Shown here piece by piece: positions 17,234 to 26,607 of a stretch of 51,317 bases of DNA. The DNA comes from Endozoicomonas numazuensis (GTDB taxonomy: Bacteria; Pseudomonadota; Gammaproteobacteria; Pseudomonadales; Endozoicomonadaceae). The stretch lies in contig NZ_JOKH01000002.1 of NCBI RefSeq assembly GCF_000722635.1, positions 252,544 through 303,860 of the forward strand, written 5' to 3'. Within the stretch, counting starts at the first letter, position 1. Each line of letters opens with the position of its first letter. Made by a program: the position numbers and the translations under genes. The notes beneath the pieces were generated by a model. It was given only the letters and a program-made list of their open reading frames with translations, ran no database searches and had not been told where the DNA came from.

Positions 17234-19212
17234 AACTCAAGGAACTTACCGTCACCAACTTCATGCCCTATAAAGGTAAGCAAACAGTCTGCTTCCCTCA
17301 GCACGACACACAGAATGTCATGCTACTGTTCGGTGACAATATGCGAGGGAAAACCAGCTTTCTCAATGCGATGCGTTGGGGTTTCTATGGAGTAGCCCTG
17401 GGAAGGCATCTTCGCTCTATTCCTCGACTTAACATGATAAATATCGAGGCTGCTACGGATGGCAATTGGAATATGTCGGTTGTACTCAAATTCTCCGATG
17501 GTGGTAAAAGCTACGAAATTCGTAGACTCATAGAGAAAAAGAATCATGTATCTCAACCCAAGGTAGATGCAGATTTTGAAGAAACTGTTTGGTTGAACAT
17601 CGATGGTGAACGCCAGCCTGGAGATACAGTAGAGAATCAAATTAACCAGATTGTTCCCGAAGAAATATCTCGCTTCTTCCTGTTCGACGGAGAGTTATTA
17701 CAGGAGTATGAAAACCTTCTAATTGAAGGTGATGCTCAAGGGGAAAAGATAAAAGAGCATATTGAACAAGCGCTAGGAGTTCCTGCGTTAATTCATGGTC
17801 GTGATGAATTCAATAGCCTGTTAAAAGATGCTCGAAGGATACAAGCTAGAGACGCCAAAAAAAATACTGAGCTCAAACGCTACGCTGAGCAACAGACTCA
17901 ACTCGAAATAAAACTGACCTCAATCGAAAATGATCTCAAAGATCTTGAAGCTGAGCGAGTCGATATCGAGAAAAAAATTGATGATATTGACGATGAGCTA
18001 AAAAATACTGAAGGTGTTCAACGGAAAAAAGTAGAGCTCGAGGGCCTATCTGCCGAGCGTAAAGCCATTGAACGCCAGCTAGTTGACCTATCTAATGAGC
18101 AGCGTGAGTTACTGAAAACTGCATGGTTGGATGTACTACACAGCAATATGTCTCCACTACTCGAAACCATAAAGCGGCGCCGAGATAGTCTGCAGACGTT
18201 GGTCGAGACCAAGACAAAGCTCAGCACCCAAATAAACATGCTACAGAAAAGCATCGACAACCCCTCTTGTGTTACTTGTAATCAGGTTATCCCTGATGAA
18301 AAGATTCAGCCTATTCGTGACCAGATTGCTAGCCTTCGGGCTGAAGAAGAACTCGCTGTTTACAACCCTGAAGAAATCCGTCAACTCAATAGCAAAATCG
18401 ATAAGCTGTCTGTCATTCGTTCGGCCAATGAGGGACTTCGCCTGCAACAGAACGAAGACAAACAACGACAGTTAGATGTTCGTCTTATTCGGGTTGAAAC
18501 AAAATGGGACGAGTTGCAGGAGGAAATCCGGGAATTCGACACTGATCAAATCATCCGTCAGCGCGATAAACGCGATCAATATAAGGCGCTGCTAGCCCGT
18601 CTTAATGTCGACATTACCAATGCTAAGTTAGCTCGCGATAAAAATATTAAAGAGCAGGATCACATCGCCACACTAATCTCCAAAAGCGCAGGTGGTCAGG
18701 GGCAAAAAAGTTCAATACGAGTCAACATGTATCAAGATCTGGAGTCAATCTTTACAAAAGGCATTGATCAGCTGCGAGATGGATTACGTGGTGATGTAGA
18801 GCAGTACTCATCCGCAGCCTTTGCCGAACTCACTACCGAAAAGAGCTACAGAGGCCTACAAATCAATCACAACTACGGCCTTTCTATCGTCGATCAAGCA
18901 GGGCGTGTGCTCAAAGAGCGTAGCGCTGGTGCAGAGCAAGTAGTAGCGCTATCTTTGATTGACGGTCTCAACCGTACCGCCCGAAAGTCCGGACCTATCG
19001 TAATGGACACTCCTCTGGGTCGACTCGACCCCAAGCACCGCAGCAATGTCTTGAAGTATCTACCTAAGATGGCTGATCAAGTGGTTCTGTTAGTACACGA
19101 TGGTGAAATTGACCCTGACAAAGATATACAGAACTTTGCTGATCGTATTGGTGCCCGATACCAAATTCAGCGCATTTCTGCAACTGAGTCACGTATTGTA
19201 AAGAGTAATTGA
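17230..19212 (+). CDS. Rad50/DndD-like SMC-family ATPase with zinc hook
   Basis: 660-aa ABC/SMC-type ATPase. The P-loop is GDNMRGKT (residues 35-42), the coiled coils span roughly residues 180-550, and a CVTC zinc hook lies at residues 347-350. The signature region is SAGAEQVVALSLIDGLNR and Walker B is IVMDTPLGRLD (D593). The C-terminal DTPLGRLDPKHR followed by DQVVLLVHDGEID closely parallels the DndD encoded at 22926-24887, which has DTPLGRLDSKHR and HQVILLSTDQEID. It is therefore a DndD-type paralogue inside the effector unit. The canonical DndD here shows no CxxC hook. Such proteins tether or bend DNA and gate nucleases. The call as ATPase is firm; its partner role is inferred. Confidence 0.88.
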   Translation: MKLKELTVTNFMPYKGKQTVCFPQHDTQNVMLLFGDNMRGKTSFLNAMRWGFYGVALGRHLRSIPRLNMINIEAATDGNWNMSVVLKFSDGGKSYEIRRLIEKKNHVSQPKVDADFEETVWLNIDGERQPGDTVENQINQIVPEEISRFFLFDGELLQEYENLLIEGDAQGEKIKEHIEQALGVPALIHGRDEFNSLLKDARRIQARDAKKNTELKRYAEQQTQLEIKLTSIENDLKDLEAERVDIEKKIDDIDDELKNTEGVQRKKVELEGLSAERKAIERQLVDLSNEQRELLKTAWLDVLHSNMSPLLETIKRRRDSLQTLVETKTKLSTQINMLQKSIDNPSCVTCNQVIPDEKIQPIRDQIASLRAEEELAVYNPEEIRQLNSKIDKLSVIRSANEGLRLQQNEDKQRQLDVRLIRVETKWDELQEEIREFDTDQIIRQRDKRDQYKALLARLNVDITNAKLARDKNIKEQDHIATLISKSAGGQGQKSSIRVNMYQDLESIFTKGIDQLRDGLRGDVEQYSSAAFAELTTEKSYRGLQINHNYGLSIVDQAGRVLKERSAGAEQVVALSLIDGLNRTARKSGPIVMDTPLGRLDPKHRSNVLKYLPKMADQVVLLVHDGEIDPDKDIQNFADRIGARYQIQRISATESRIVKSN

Positions 19213-19213
19213 A

Positions 19214-19594
19214 ATGAATGAACCAAGCCGGATAGGACTGACATCAGCAACAGGTGCACAACTTGATGAGCTACTTGAAGACCTCAACCCTGACTCAGGT
19301 GACGAGGGAGTCAAGCTCATCAAATTTGATCTTTACCGCCTAGCCGTGGCTCTCCGCCTTAAAGCCAATACCCCACCTCCACCATTACCAGAGAAAAGCG
19401 TTACTAATCTGCGAGTAAAGGAGCTGGACCCAGATGGTTTACTATTTCTGGCAGCCGAAAACTCTAACCTATTACCTGCAGGCACGCCGATCTATGAGTT
19501 TATTGAACAATTGGCTGAGGCTGGAATCTCAGATTTTTATCGTGATTTTCAACAAACCGGCCAGCTGCCATTCAATCAATACTTCGGCGAGTAA
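19214..19594 (+). CDS. Small Dnd-associated protein
   Basis: 126-aa protein starting one base after the ATPase stop. It has an N-terminal helical part (ATGAQLDELLEDLN, then KFDLYRLAVALRLK), a proline-rich turn (TPPPPLPEK) and a C-terminal part (FIEQLAEAGISDFYRDF). The overall pattern resembles small proteins annotated as Dnd-system-associated protein 4, and the first half is faintly reminiscent of the DndE DNA-binding fold. Both are weak impressions. Tight packing between the SMC-like ATPase and the large HTH protein argues that it is a subunit of the same complex. Confidence 0.65.
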   Translation: MNEPSRIGLTSATGAQLDELLEDLNPDSGDEGVKLIKFDLYRLAVALRLKANTPPPPLPEKSVTNLRVKELDPDGLLFLAAENSNLLPAGTPIYEFIEQLAEAGISDFYRDFQQTGQLPFNQYFGE

Positions 19595-19603
19595 TCAAAA
19601 AGA

Positions 19604-22444
19604 ATGGCAGCACTAAAACTTTACTTTGCTCTAATTAATGAAGACTCTTCATTAGAGGTCAGCGTTCATCGCAATCTATCGACCCTGCGTGAAGCCTGGC
19701 AGCAGACTGTTCAGGCGGATTGTGTGGGCATCATTCACATTGGTTTCATTCGTCCGAAAATAAAGAATGCAACTGCCCTGCTTAAGCAGCGTGGAAAGCT
19801 TCTATTGAGCGCGTCAGCTAAATGGGCTCTACCAGACGCTTATCTCAGTTCAGTGGCGGTCATTGCAGAACTTAAGCTAGCAAGCCAGATATTACCGCTA
19901 TATCAACTATTACAGGGATTCGGCTGTGATGCCGTTGAGCCACAAGCGAATTTTCATGCTACTGCACAATTGTGCGAACAGTCACATCCTAAAAACGACT
20001 GCTCTCTCACCATTGCTGAAGCCGCTCGCCAGGTACTTAATCAGGCCATCCAACCACTGAATAAAGAGGAGATCTTCGCACGTATCGTTGAGCAAGATCT
20101 CTATCGTTTTGGTACCAAAAAACCAGTCAGCGCATTATCAGAACAGTTAAATCTCTACACACGCAATACCAGCGACAGTAATGCTGACGCTGACCCTCTG
20201 TTTATCAAGACAGAAGGTGATCGTTTCTGCTCACTGGATCATGTGTCTTCTGAGCTTAGCGGTTGGGTTAAGCATCTAGCCGAAAATTTACCTGAACTGG
20301 CTGCTGCCGCTAATCCCTTTGGTCTTACTGACGAAAAGAGCTATTCCAAACTAGCCGACCATTTGCCAGCCAGATTGCGCGACCAGCTTGATGCGTATCG
20401 ATTCAGCCAACTAATAGATACCGTGGATCAGCTAGCCCCTCAGGAGCTGCTCAATATACTGCCGTACAGTCTATTGTCAACTAACATTAGTTCGATCAAT
20501 ATGTCGGTTAGAGTATTCAATGTACTCAAGGCACACGACATTGCACATCTAGCCGACTTAAAGAGCTACTCAGTAGCAAAAATGCTAATGTGGAATAATT
20601 TTGGCCGAAAATCAGTAAGTGACCTATGCAGAGCTATGATCGATGCTGCTGAAAAAGTCGCCGCCCAGATGCTAAATGGTAAGTACAATAGCTTAGAAGT
20701 CGACAATGATGGGATTAGTGATACCGACGAGCTGAAAGATGCTGAAATTGAGCACGATGAAGCTTATCGGATGACTCTAGTCTCCAATACACCACTAAAA
20801 TCACATTTCGAAAAGGCATTAGCCGGATTACGTGACAACCACAGACAAGTCATCGAGTGCCGAACAGGCTATCATGGCACAACAATGACACTAGAAGAGG
20901 TTGGCAAACTAATTGGGGTCACACGGGAACGTATCCGCCAAATTCAAAAAAAATACGTCGATAGAATCATCAGTACTGAATTTTGGGACAACTGTATTGC
21001 CATCAAAATCGGACAACTTCTAATCAATCGAGAAACACCGCTGTATATTGAGATGCTGGAGGTCGAAGACCCTTGGTTTGAAGGTTTCATAGGTAACTAC
21101 CAGCATTTAGCAGCTATTATCGAATTATTTTCTGAAAACGAGATCCGTATCGTTAAAATTAATGGGGCAAGCCTGGTCACTCGTATCAAGCTTGATGACT
21201 GGGAACAGTGCATCAGCCACTTCCGAAAAAGCCTCAAAGATAAAGCTACCGAAGGCAGCTGGACCCGTCAGGATATTGATACGACTTTTAGAGCAAGTCT
21301 TTCTGAGAAAGGAGCGCCAGAACTAGTACCACTGATGTGGGATGAATTTGAAAACGCCCTTCAGTTTGAAGGGGAAGGTGAAGATGCTAAATTGCTATCG
21401 TTTGGAGTTAGTGCAGATTCTGTTATACAAGCTGTGCTGCTTCAAGCTGAATCTCCACTGCATTTTACTGAAGTTGCAGCACGGGCAACCAAATTACTAG
21501 GTAAGCCCGTCGATGAGCGCCGCGCACAAAATTCATTGATGAGCCAAGGCGCAAAACTCTATGGGCGTGGTATCTATGGACTCGAGAAGTTCAATCCTAT
21601 TTCTCCACGCATGTGCAGTAATATCCGGCTGGCTGTTTGCAATATCCTTTATGAAGGACCACTAATGAAGCAATGGCATGCCAATGAAATACTTGGAATG
21701 TTGCAAGCCAAATTCCCAAGTCTACCCGAAGAGTTGGATAACTATATTCTTAATATCATCTTGCAGGAGGCTGACCGGTTGGTCTATTTAAATCGTATGG
21801 TCTGGGCTCGTGTTGACTCTAAGCAGGATGTTAATGACCGTGTAGATATGGCTGACGCCTTCACCCAAATCCTTGAAGAGCATGGCGGCCCTTTGAAAGG
21901 CAAAGAGATAAAAGATCGGTTAGCGGCCATTCGCGGCGTATCCAATAAACTTCAACTGCAACCTACCGAACGAATGATCCAAATCGGTCCCGATTTCTGG
22001 GGTTTGGTTGAGCGAGATATTGGTGGAACCCCTGAAGGAAATGCTGAAAAACTTAACAACCTGTATCAGAAACTGCAAGAGCGACAAAAGGGTATACATG
22101 TTTCAGAAGTGTGGCAGTATGTAAGTGTAAGCGATAGCTCTAGAGAGCACCCGTCACCTTATGCCTTATTGAATCTTGCACAACGTGACTCTCGATTCTA
22201 TTTAGGGCGTGCAATGTACTTGGGCCTATCAGAATGGGGTGATGATACAAGGCGCCTAAATATTGCGCAGGCTGTAAGAAAACTATTTAAAAAGGCATCA
22301 TCACCAATGACAATAGCTGCAATAAATGCAGAGATAGAGGATTTAATCGAAATGCCTGTTGATGGATCAGTTACTAATACCCTTATTAATTCAGGGGCAA
22401 CATTCGATTCAGCGAGTAAACGTTGGCATTTTCCAAAAAACTAA
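19604..22444 (+). CDS. Multi-HTH protein with HARE, alpha-CTD-like and sigma region 4-like domains
   Basis: 946-aa protein ending the five-gene unit. From the sequence: a HARE-type winged helix at about residues 133-205 (LTIAEAARQVLNQAIQPLNK, DLYRFGTKKP); an alpha-CTD-like helix-hairpin-helix at about 297-345 (MSVRVFNVLKAHDI and WNNFGRKSVSDL, close to LTVRSANCLKAEAI and NLGKKSLTEI of RpoA); and a sigma region 4-like HTH at about 405-455 (TLEEVGKLIGVTRERIRQIQ). At least three further winged-helix-like repeats lie near 608-665, 746-805 and 882-944. No enzymatic motif is seen. It looks like a DNA-reading scaffold. HARE-HTH domains have been proposed to recognise modified DNA. The combination may sense phosphorothioates or promoters; this is inference. 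Confidence 0.78.
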   Translation: MAALKLYFALINEDSSLEVSVHRNLSTLREAWQQTVQADCVGIIHIGFIRPKIKNATALLKQRGKLLLSASAKWALPDAYLSSVAVIAELKLASQILPLYQLLQGFGCDAVEPQANFHATAQLCEQSHPKNDCSLTIAEAARQVLNQAIQPLNKEEIFARIVEQDLYRFGTKKPVSALSEQLNLYTRNTSDSNADADPLFIKTEGDRFCSLDHVSSELSGWVKHLAENLPELAAAANPFGLTDEKSYSKLADHLPARLRDQLDAYRFSQLIDTVDQLAPQELLNILPYSLLSTNISSINMSVRVFNVLKAHDIAHLADLKSYSVAKMLMWNNFGRKSVSDLCRAMIDAAEKVAAQMLNGKYNSLEVDNDGISDTDELKDAEIEHDEAYRMTLVSNTPLKSHFEKALAGLRDNHRQVIECRTGYHGTTMTLEEVGKLIGVTRERIRQIQKKYVDRIISTEFWDNCIAIKIGQLLINRETPLYIEMLEVEDPWFEGFIGNYQHLAAIIELFSENEIRIVKINGASLVTRIKLDDWEQCISHFRKSLKDKATEGSWTRQDIDTTFRASLSEKGAPELVPLMWDEFENALQFEGEGEDAKLLSFGVSADSVIQAVLLQAESPLHFTEVAARATKLLGKPVDERRAQNSLMSQGAKLYGRGIYGLEKFNPISPRMCSNIRLAVCNILYEGPLMKQWHANEILGMLQAKFPSLPEELDNYILNIILQEADRLVYLNRMVWARVDSKQDVNDRVDMADAFTQILEEHGGPLKGKEIKDRLAAIRGVSNKLQLQPTERMIQIGPDFWGLVERDIGGTPEGNAEKLNNLYQKLQERQKGIHVSEVWQYVSVSDSSREHPSPYALLNLAQRDSRFYLGRAMYLGLSEWGDDTRRLNIAQAVRKLFKKASSPMTIAAINAEIEDLIEMPVDGSVTNTLINSGATFDSASKRWHFPKN

Positions 22445-22509
22445 TGCGATCTGAGCGAAGAATACAGCTAAGTTAAGTTTACAATCTCTTATTATTCTTT
22501 TTCCCATAT

Positions 22510-22544
22510 AACACAGCTGGAGAAAATCCTTCCTCAGCTGTGTT
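22510..22544. terminator. Perfect hairpin between convergent operons
   Basis: AACACAGCTG and CAGCTGTGTT pair over ten bases around a 15-base loop, midway between the end of the multi-HTH gene (22444) and the end of dndE (22561). The position fits a bidirectional terminator separating the restriction and modification transcripts. The T-tracts are short, so strength is uncertain. Confidence 0.65.
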
Positions 22545-22560
22545 GTTTGTACAAGTTAAT

Positions 22561-22914
22561 CTAGCTGTAATCACTCATTAACGGAGTGATATTAATATCG
22601 TTAAGTAAAAAAGAAATTCCACGATTTAAGTGAAGCTTTAGACACAACATGAGATCGTCAGTTCCGTCTATGACAGATCGCTCTTTCAACAAAGCTGCAT
22701 AAATATCACTATATTGTCCGCCAAACACCTTCCACGTCATCTCAACAGAACTGTCAGAAGGAATGTCCTCATAAGGAGGAACAGATGGTTCAGCCAATGA
22801 AGTACAAAAAGCCCACCGACAGAGCGTATTCCAGTTTTCAATCCCTGTTCGCTTTTTCAGCTGAAGCAGCTGCTGTTTACCCTTTTCAGAAAGGCGGATA
22901 TTTTCAATTGTCAT
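22561..22914 (-). CDS. dndE: DndE, phosphorothioation protein
   Basis: 117-aa DndE. The family hallmark is plain: IRLSEKGKQQLLQLKKRTG followed by WNTLCRWAFCTSLAEPS. DndE proteins are small, positively charged and bind nicked DNA as part of the DndCDE sulfur-insertion complex. The last ~45 residues (GISFLLNDINITPLMSDYS) match the usual DndE tail region. It is the last gene of dndBCDE, starting 11 bases after the dndD stop with a GGAG site. No defect is visible. Confidence 0.93.
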   Translation of the reverse strand: MTIENIRLSEKGKQQLLQLKKRTGIENWNTLCRWAFCTSLAEPSVPPYEDIPSDSSVEMTWKVFGGQYSDIYAALLKERSVIDGTDDLMLCLKLHLNRGISFLLNDINITPLMSDYS

Positions 22915-22925
22915 AATTTAACTCC

Positions 22926-24887
22926 TTAAAAATACCCTTCTTTGATAACAGACGACTTAATATCTTCCTGATACTCAATCTTGTACTTGGCAGAGATATA
23001 AGGCTCCAGCCCTTTGCAATATTGCTGGTCAATTTCCTGATCAGTAGAGAGCAGAATTACCTGATGACTGGCATTAGGGAAGTAATTCTCAATCAGATGA
23101 TTACGGTGCTTGCTATCCAGACGACCAAGAGGCGTGTCGATAATAGCAGGCAAAGGGCGACCCGAAGCCTTTGCTAAACCCCATAAAATTGAGATAGCCA
23201 ACAGCTGACGCTCGCCTGCGGAGAGACGGGAAGGCTTGATTGGATGTTGATCCTTGCCCAGCAAGGTCAACTTGAATGTATCAGTATCAATATCGATTTT
23301 ATCAATCAGATCGTCTTTACGAATCAAAGACTGGAAGCTTTCCAGAATTTTCTGCTCCAGACGGCTGATATCTTCGTTAATCAACAATGATCTGAATTCA
23401 GTCAGTACATCTCTGACATTATCGGCCTGCTCAAGCACCTTAAGCTGACGTTCAATATCAAAGCCTTTATCAGCAGAGTCTGTCAGCTTTTTGCTGATCT
23501 GAGCATCTTGATGATTAATCGCTTCCTCTCTCTCCTGAACCTGCTGTGTCACAAGGTTCAGCTCGATATTCAGCTTTTCGACTGCTGTTTTAGACTCTTC
23601 TATTCGGTGCTGAATTCCAGCAATAATATGTTGTGCCGGAACAGCACCTAACTTACCACTTATCTGCCCTATTTTTTCCCGAAACTCATCATATCCTTGT
23701 TTGAGTTCTTTTCCTTGCGACTGCACACTACTGAAAAACTCATCGTTTAAATCAGAAAACGCTTCAGGAGAAACATTTAGATAAATTTTTTCAGGTATCT
23801 GCTTCAAGCGATCAGACTCATCTTTTTCCACAAACTGGCGTGCAGAGGCAATAGCTTCCTGACCAGCACCGGCAGCTTCAAGCAGCTGAAGGAGCTTGGA
23901 GTCTCTGACGGATAAAGATTCAACCACTGCCTTGGCAACAGCGCCCTCTTCTTCCTTAATAGCCTGCTCTTTGGCTTTGTAGATGAGATCTTTTACCAAT
24001 AAAAGAGGTGCGGCGCCTTCCGCATGTTTACGCATCTCTTTTTTGTGCTTCTCAAACTCTTTTTCAACGGCATTCTGTTCTTCTTCAAGAGCTTTCTTTA
24101 GCTTATATAGCTCGCCACCTTCACGACGAAAATCAAGCCATGCTTCATTTAATTCGCCCTCGGCTTGCTTCAGCTTCTCTTTCAATAGAGTTCTTTGCTC
24201 ATTGAGAGGCAGGAGCTCTTTTTTAAGCTCTTTTTTCCGAGTCTCCAGCTGTTGGATCTGAGCTTGAACCTCAGCAGTCTGCTGCTTAATTTTCCTTCGG
24301 TTCTTAAGAGCATTCAGATCACGAGACAAGTTATCAACCACGTCCAAGCCCAGCAGGGCATGGATACCGGTTTTAATCAAACCTGCGGATTTACGGGCAT
24401 CGGCAAGGCTTTCAATTTTTTCACCGTCAAAGAAAAACAGCCCGGAAATATTAGATGGTATGAACTCATTGACATATTCATCCCATTGCTCGGAAAGCAA
24501 TGGCTCCTCAACTCCATTTTTACATACCAGTAAATTTTCTTTGACACTTTTGCCACGAACAGACCAGGAGCGTTTAACCTGATAACGATCTCTCTTTCCC
24601 TCATTATGGTGATAGAAAAAGAGTTCCAACATGGCACTTTTGTGACGGGAATGTCGGTTGATCGTTTCTTTCAGGTAATCTTCATACGCCATACGTCCTC
24701 GATTAGACGTTTTGGCGTGTTTGCCATAGAGAACCAGCTGCAAGGCATCAAGTAGCGTGGTTTTACCGCCACCGTTCAGACCACCGATCAGGATGATATT
24801 CTTCTCCCCTCTTGGGGTGAAGAATATGGAGTGGTCGCTGCCTTTGTATATGCCAAAGTTCTCAATATTCAGTTCATCAAGCAACAT
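22926..24887 (-). CDS. dndD: DndD, SMC-like ATPase of the phosphorothioation complex
   Basis: 653-aa DndD. The P-loop is GLNGGGKT (residues 36-43), long coiled coils fill residues ~180-500, the signature region is LSAGERQLLAISILWGLAK and Walker B is AIIDTPLGRLDSKHR. DndD supplies ATPase activity and is thought to expose or bend DNA for sulfur insertion by DndC. Its start overlaps the dndC stop by 11 bases. No CxxC zinc hook is apparent, in contrast to its paralogue at 17230-19212. Length and architecture match the family. Confidence 0.94.
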   Translation of the reverse strand: MLLDELNIENFGIYKGSDHSIFFTPRGEKNIILIGGLNGGGKTTLLDALQLVLYGKHAKTSNRGRMAYEDYLKETINRHSRHKSAMLELFFYHHNEGKRDRYQVKRSWSVRGKSVKENLLVCKNGVEEPLLSEQWDEYVNEFIPSNISGLFFFDGEKIESLADARKSAGLIKTGIHALLGLDVVDNLSRDLNALKNRRKIKQQTAEVQAQIQQLETRKKELKKELLPLNEQRTLLKEKLKQAEGELNEAWLDFRREGGELYKLKKALEEEQNAVEKEFEKHKKEMRKHAEGAAPLLLVKDLIYKAKEQAIKEEEGAVAKAVVESLSVRDSKLLQLLEAAGAGQEAIASARQFVEKDESDRLKQIPEKIYLNVSPEAFSDLNDEFFSSVQSQGKELKQGYDEFREKIGQISGKLGAVPAQHIIAGIQHRIEESKTAVEKLNIELNLVTQQVQEREEAINHQDAQISKKLTDSADKGFDIERQLKVLEQADNVRDVLTEFRSLLINEDISRLEQKILESFQSLIRKDDLIDKIDIDTDTFKLTLLGKDQHPIKPSRLSAGERQLLAISILWGLAKASGRPLPAIIDTPLGRLDSKHRNHLIENYFPNASHQVILLSTDQEIDQQYCKGLEPYISAKYKIEYQEDIKSSVIKEGYF

Positions 24888-26607
24888 GATCTACAGTATT
24901 TCCATCCTGAGCAGTGGTCTGTGGTGTGATGATATGTACCAGATCAACATCTTCTTCAAGGGACAGTACATCCTTAAGCTGGTCTCTCGCTATCTGTAGA
25001 CGCTGCTCAGTTTCTTTAATCTCTTTATCTTTTTTCTTCCGGAGCTCAACTTTACCGGAAAGGTGTTTGACTTCTTCCATCAGAGTATCGAGTTTTATTT
25101 CCGTACTCTTGATCTCTTTGCGAAGACGGTAAGTCAGAGCTTCTGTCTCATTCGCAAAAGAATATTTCTCAATGGCTCGCTCCAAAGTGTCATAAAGCTT
25201 GGCACGTCGAATCATGGTTTTATTCTGGAGCTCGATATGCAACAGTTCACGAGTCTGCTTATAGAGAAGGATTGGGTCTATTTCACTGTCTGGATTTTTC
25301 TTCACATACAGTTCACAGGCACGTTTCAGCAGAAGCATTTCTTCGGCACCAAAAGACAAACCTTCGGTCAATTGAATGCCAGGATACGGCTCACCCATCA
25401 CTTCTTGATACAAGCCTGGCAGAGCATCTTCTATCTCATGTTTTTCCATGACCCAGATGCGTCGAATGGCTTCCATATCGTCGTCGTTGAGCAGCTTCAT
25501 GGAACGAACTTCTTCAGGGCCGTTTTCCTGAATAGCCAGTTGAGCTCTTAACACAGCTTTGAACAGTTCGTGTCGATGTTCTTCAGTGTAAGGACCATAA
25601 ACCAACTTGGCTTCGCCATAGCGGGTATTGATATGAAGGGTTGTGCGACCATCCATGCGACGCCAGTCTCTGCGAGAACGATCGACCTCATAATTGGTAT
25701 GATCGAGGTAATCATCTCGCAATTCCAGTAGAGGAGCCATCCAGATTTTTTCATCATCATTATGGATCATGGCGTGCAGGGATTTATCCTGGCCAACCAA
25801 GGTGCAAACATAGCAACCAAAGCGGCTGTCACCACAGCTTGGCGTGGTTGTATCTACCACCAGAGGGCATTCATTATCTTCTGTAGCACCCTGATACATC
25901 GTCTGGAGCTGGAAGTTCTCAACACCCCAGGGATTTCTGATCTGGTTCAGGTAAACCCAAACATCATCATTACTCCATTCACCAATCGGGGTGAACTTCC
26001 AGACACGATCCAGAGTTTGGTCTGCCACTAAACCTTCACGAGTATTGCGTTCATGCTCTTCTGCTTCACGCATGTTGGCAGAACGCGTTGTACTCTCAAG
26101 CTTGCGGGTACCAAGCACCAAAATCGCTTCGCCATTTTGCTTAACCGTATCTTTGATAAATGTTTCGGAAGGCTTAATCTTCAAACGATCAGTACACCAG
26201 CGAAATTTTGGCCGAGGTGCCGGATAGCCCTTACCAATCACATTTACCCAGAAACGGTTTTCTACTGCTGGTGTCAGGCGATGTGCCTGAATAGGTAAGT
26301 CTTGCGCTTCTGCAGACTGGTTAATTTTTGCCAGAGAAGCTTCTACCCACAGAGCAACCACAGGGTTTTCTACCAGTGTATCGGTGCTGATGACATGCAC
26401 TGGTTTGATATGCTTCTCTTTGGGCAGATCAGCAAGAGCCAGCCATACCAACTGCAACACGGCGGTAGAGTCTTTACCACCGCTATAACCCACAACCCAG
26501 GGGATTTCATCGCTTAAGTAAAGTTCCTGCGTTTTTTTCAGGACTTCATCGATGGTTTGTTTGAAGCCTTGCGCTTTAAAAGCAGACTTTCGTGCATTAC
26601 TTGACAT
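24877..26607 (-). CDS. dndC: DndC, phosphorothioation sulfurtransferase
   Basis: 576-aa DndC of the PAPS-reductase/ATP-pyrophosphatase superfamily. The PP-loop is YSGGKDS (residues 41-47 from the ATG at 26607). RPKFRWCTDRLKI and the cysteine cluster CGDSRFGCYVC with an upstream CPLVVDTTTPSC fit the iron-sulfur ligands of the family. DndC activates the DNA backbone and inserts sulfur delivered by DndA. The open frame runs to 26646, but MSSNARKSAF at 26607 has GAGG five bases upstream and an 11-base overlap with dndB, so it is preferred. The C-terminal coiled segment (residues ~480-560) is typical. Confidence 0.95.
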   Translation of the reverse strand: MSSNARKSAFKAQGFKQTIDEVLKKTQELYLSDEIPWVVGYSGGKDSTAVLQLVWLALADLPKEKHIKPVHVISTDTLVENPVVALWVEASLAKINQSAEAQDLPIQAHRLTPAVENRFWVNVIGKGYPAPRPKFRWCTDRLKIKPSETFIKDTVKQNGEAILVLGTRKLESTTRSANMREAEEHERNTREGLVADQTLDRVWKFTPIGEWSNDDVWVYLNQIRNPWGVENFQLQTMYQGATEDNECPLVVDTTTPSCGDSRFGCYVCTLVGQDKSLHAMIHNDDEKIWMAPLLELRDDYLDHTNYEVDRSRRDWRRMDGRTTLHINTRYGEAKLVYGPYTEEHRHELFKAVLRAQLAIQENGPEEVRSMKLLNDDDMEAIRRIWVMEKHEIEDALPGLYQEVMGEPYPGIQLTEGLSFGAEEMLLLKRACELYVKKNPDSEIDPILLYKQTRELLHIELQNKTMIRRAKLYDTLERAIEKYSFANETEALTYRLRKEIKSTEIKLDTLMEEVKHLSGKVELRKKKDKEIKETEQRLQIARDQLKDVLSLEEDVDLVHIITPQTTAQDGNTVDHVA

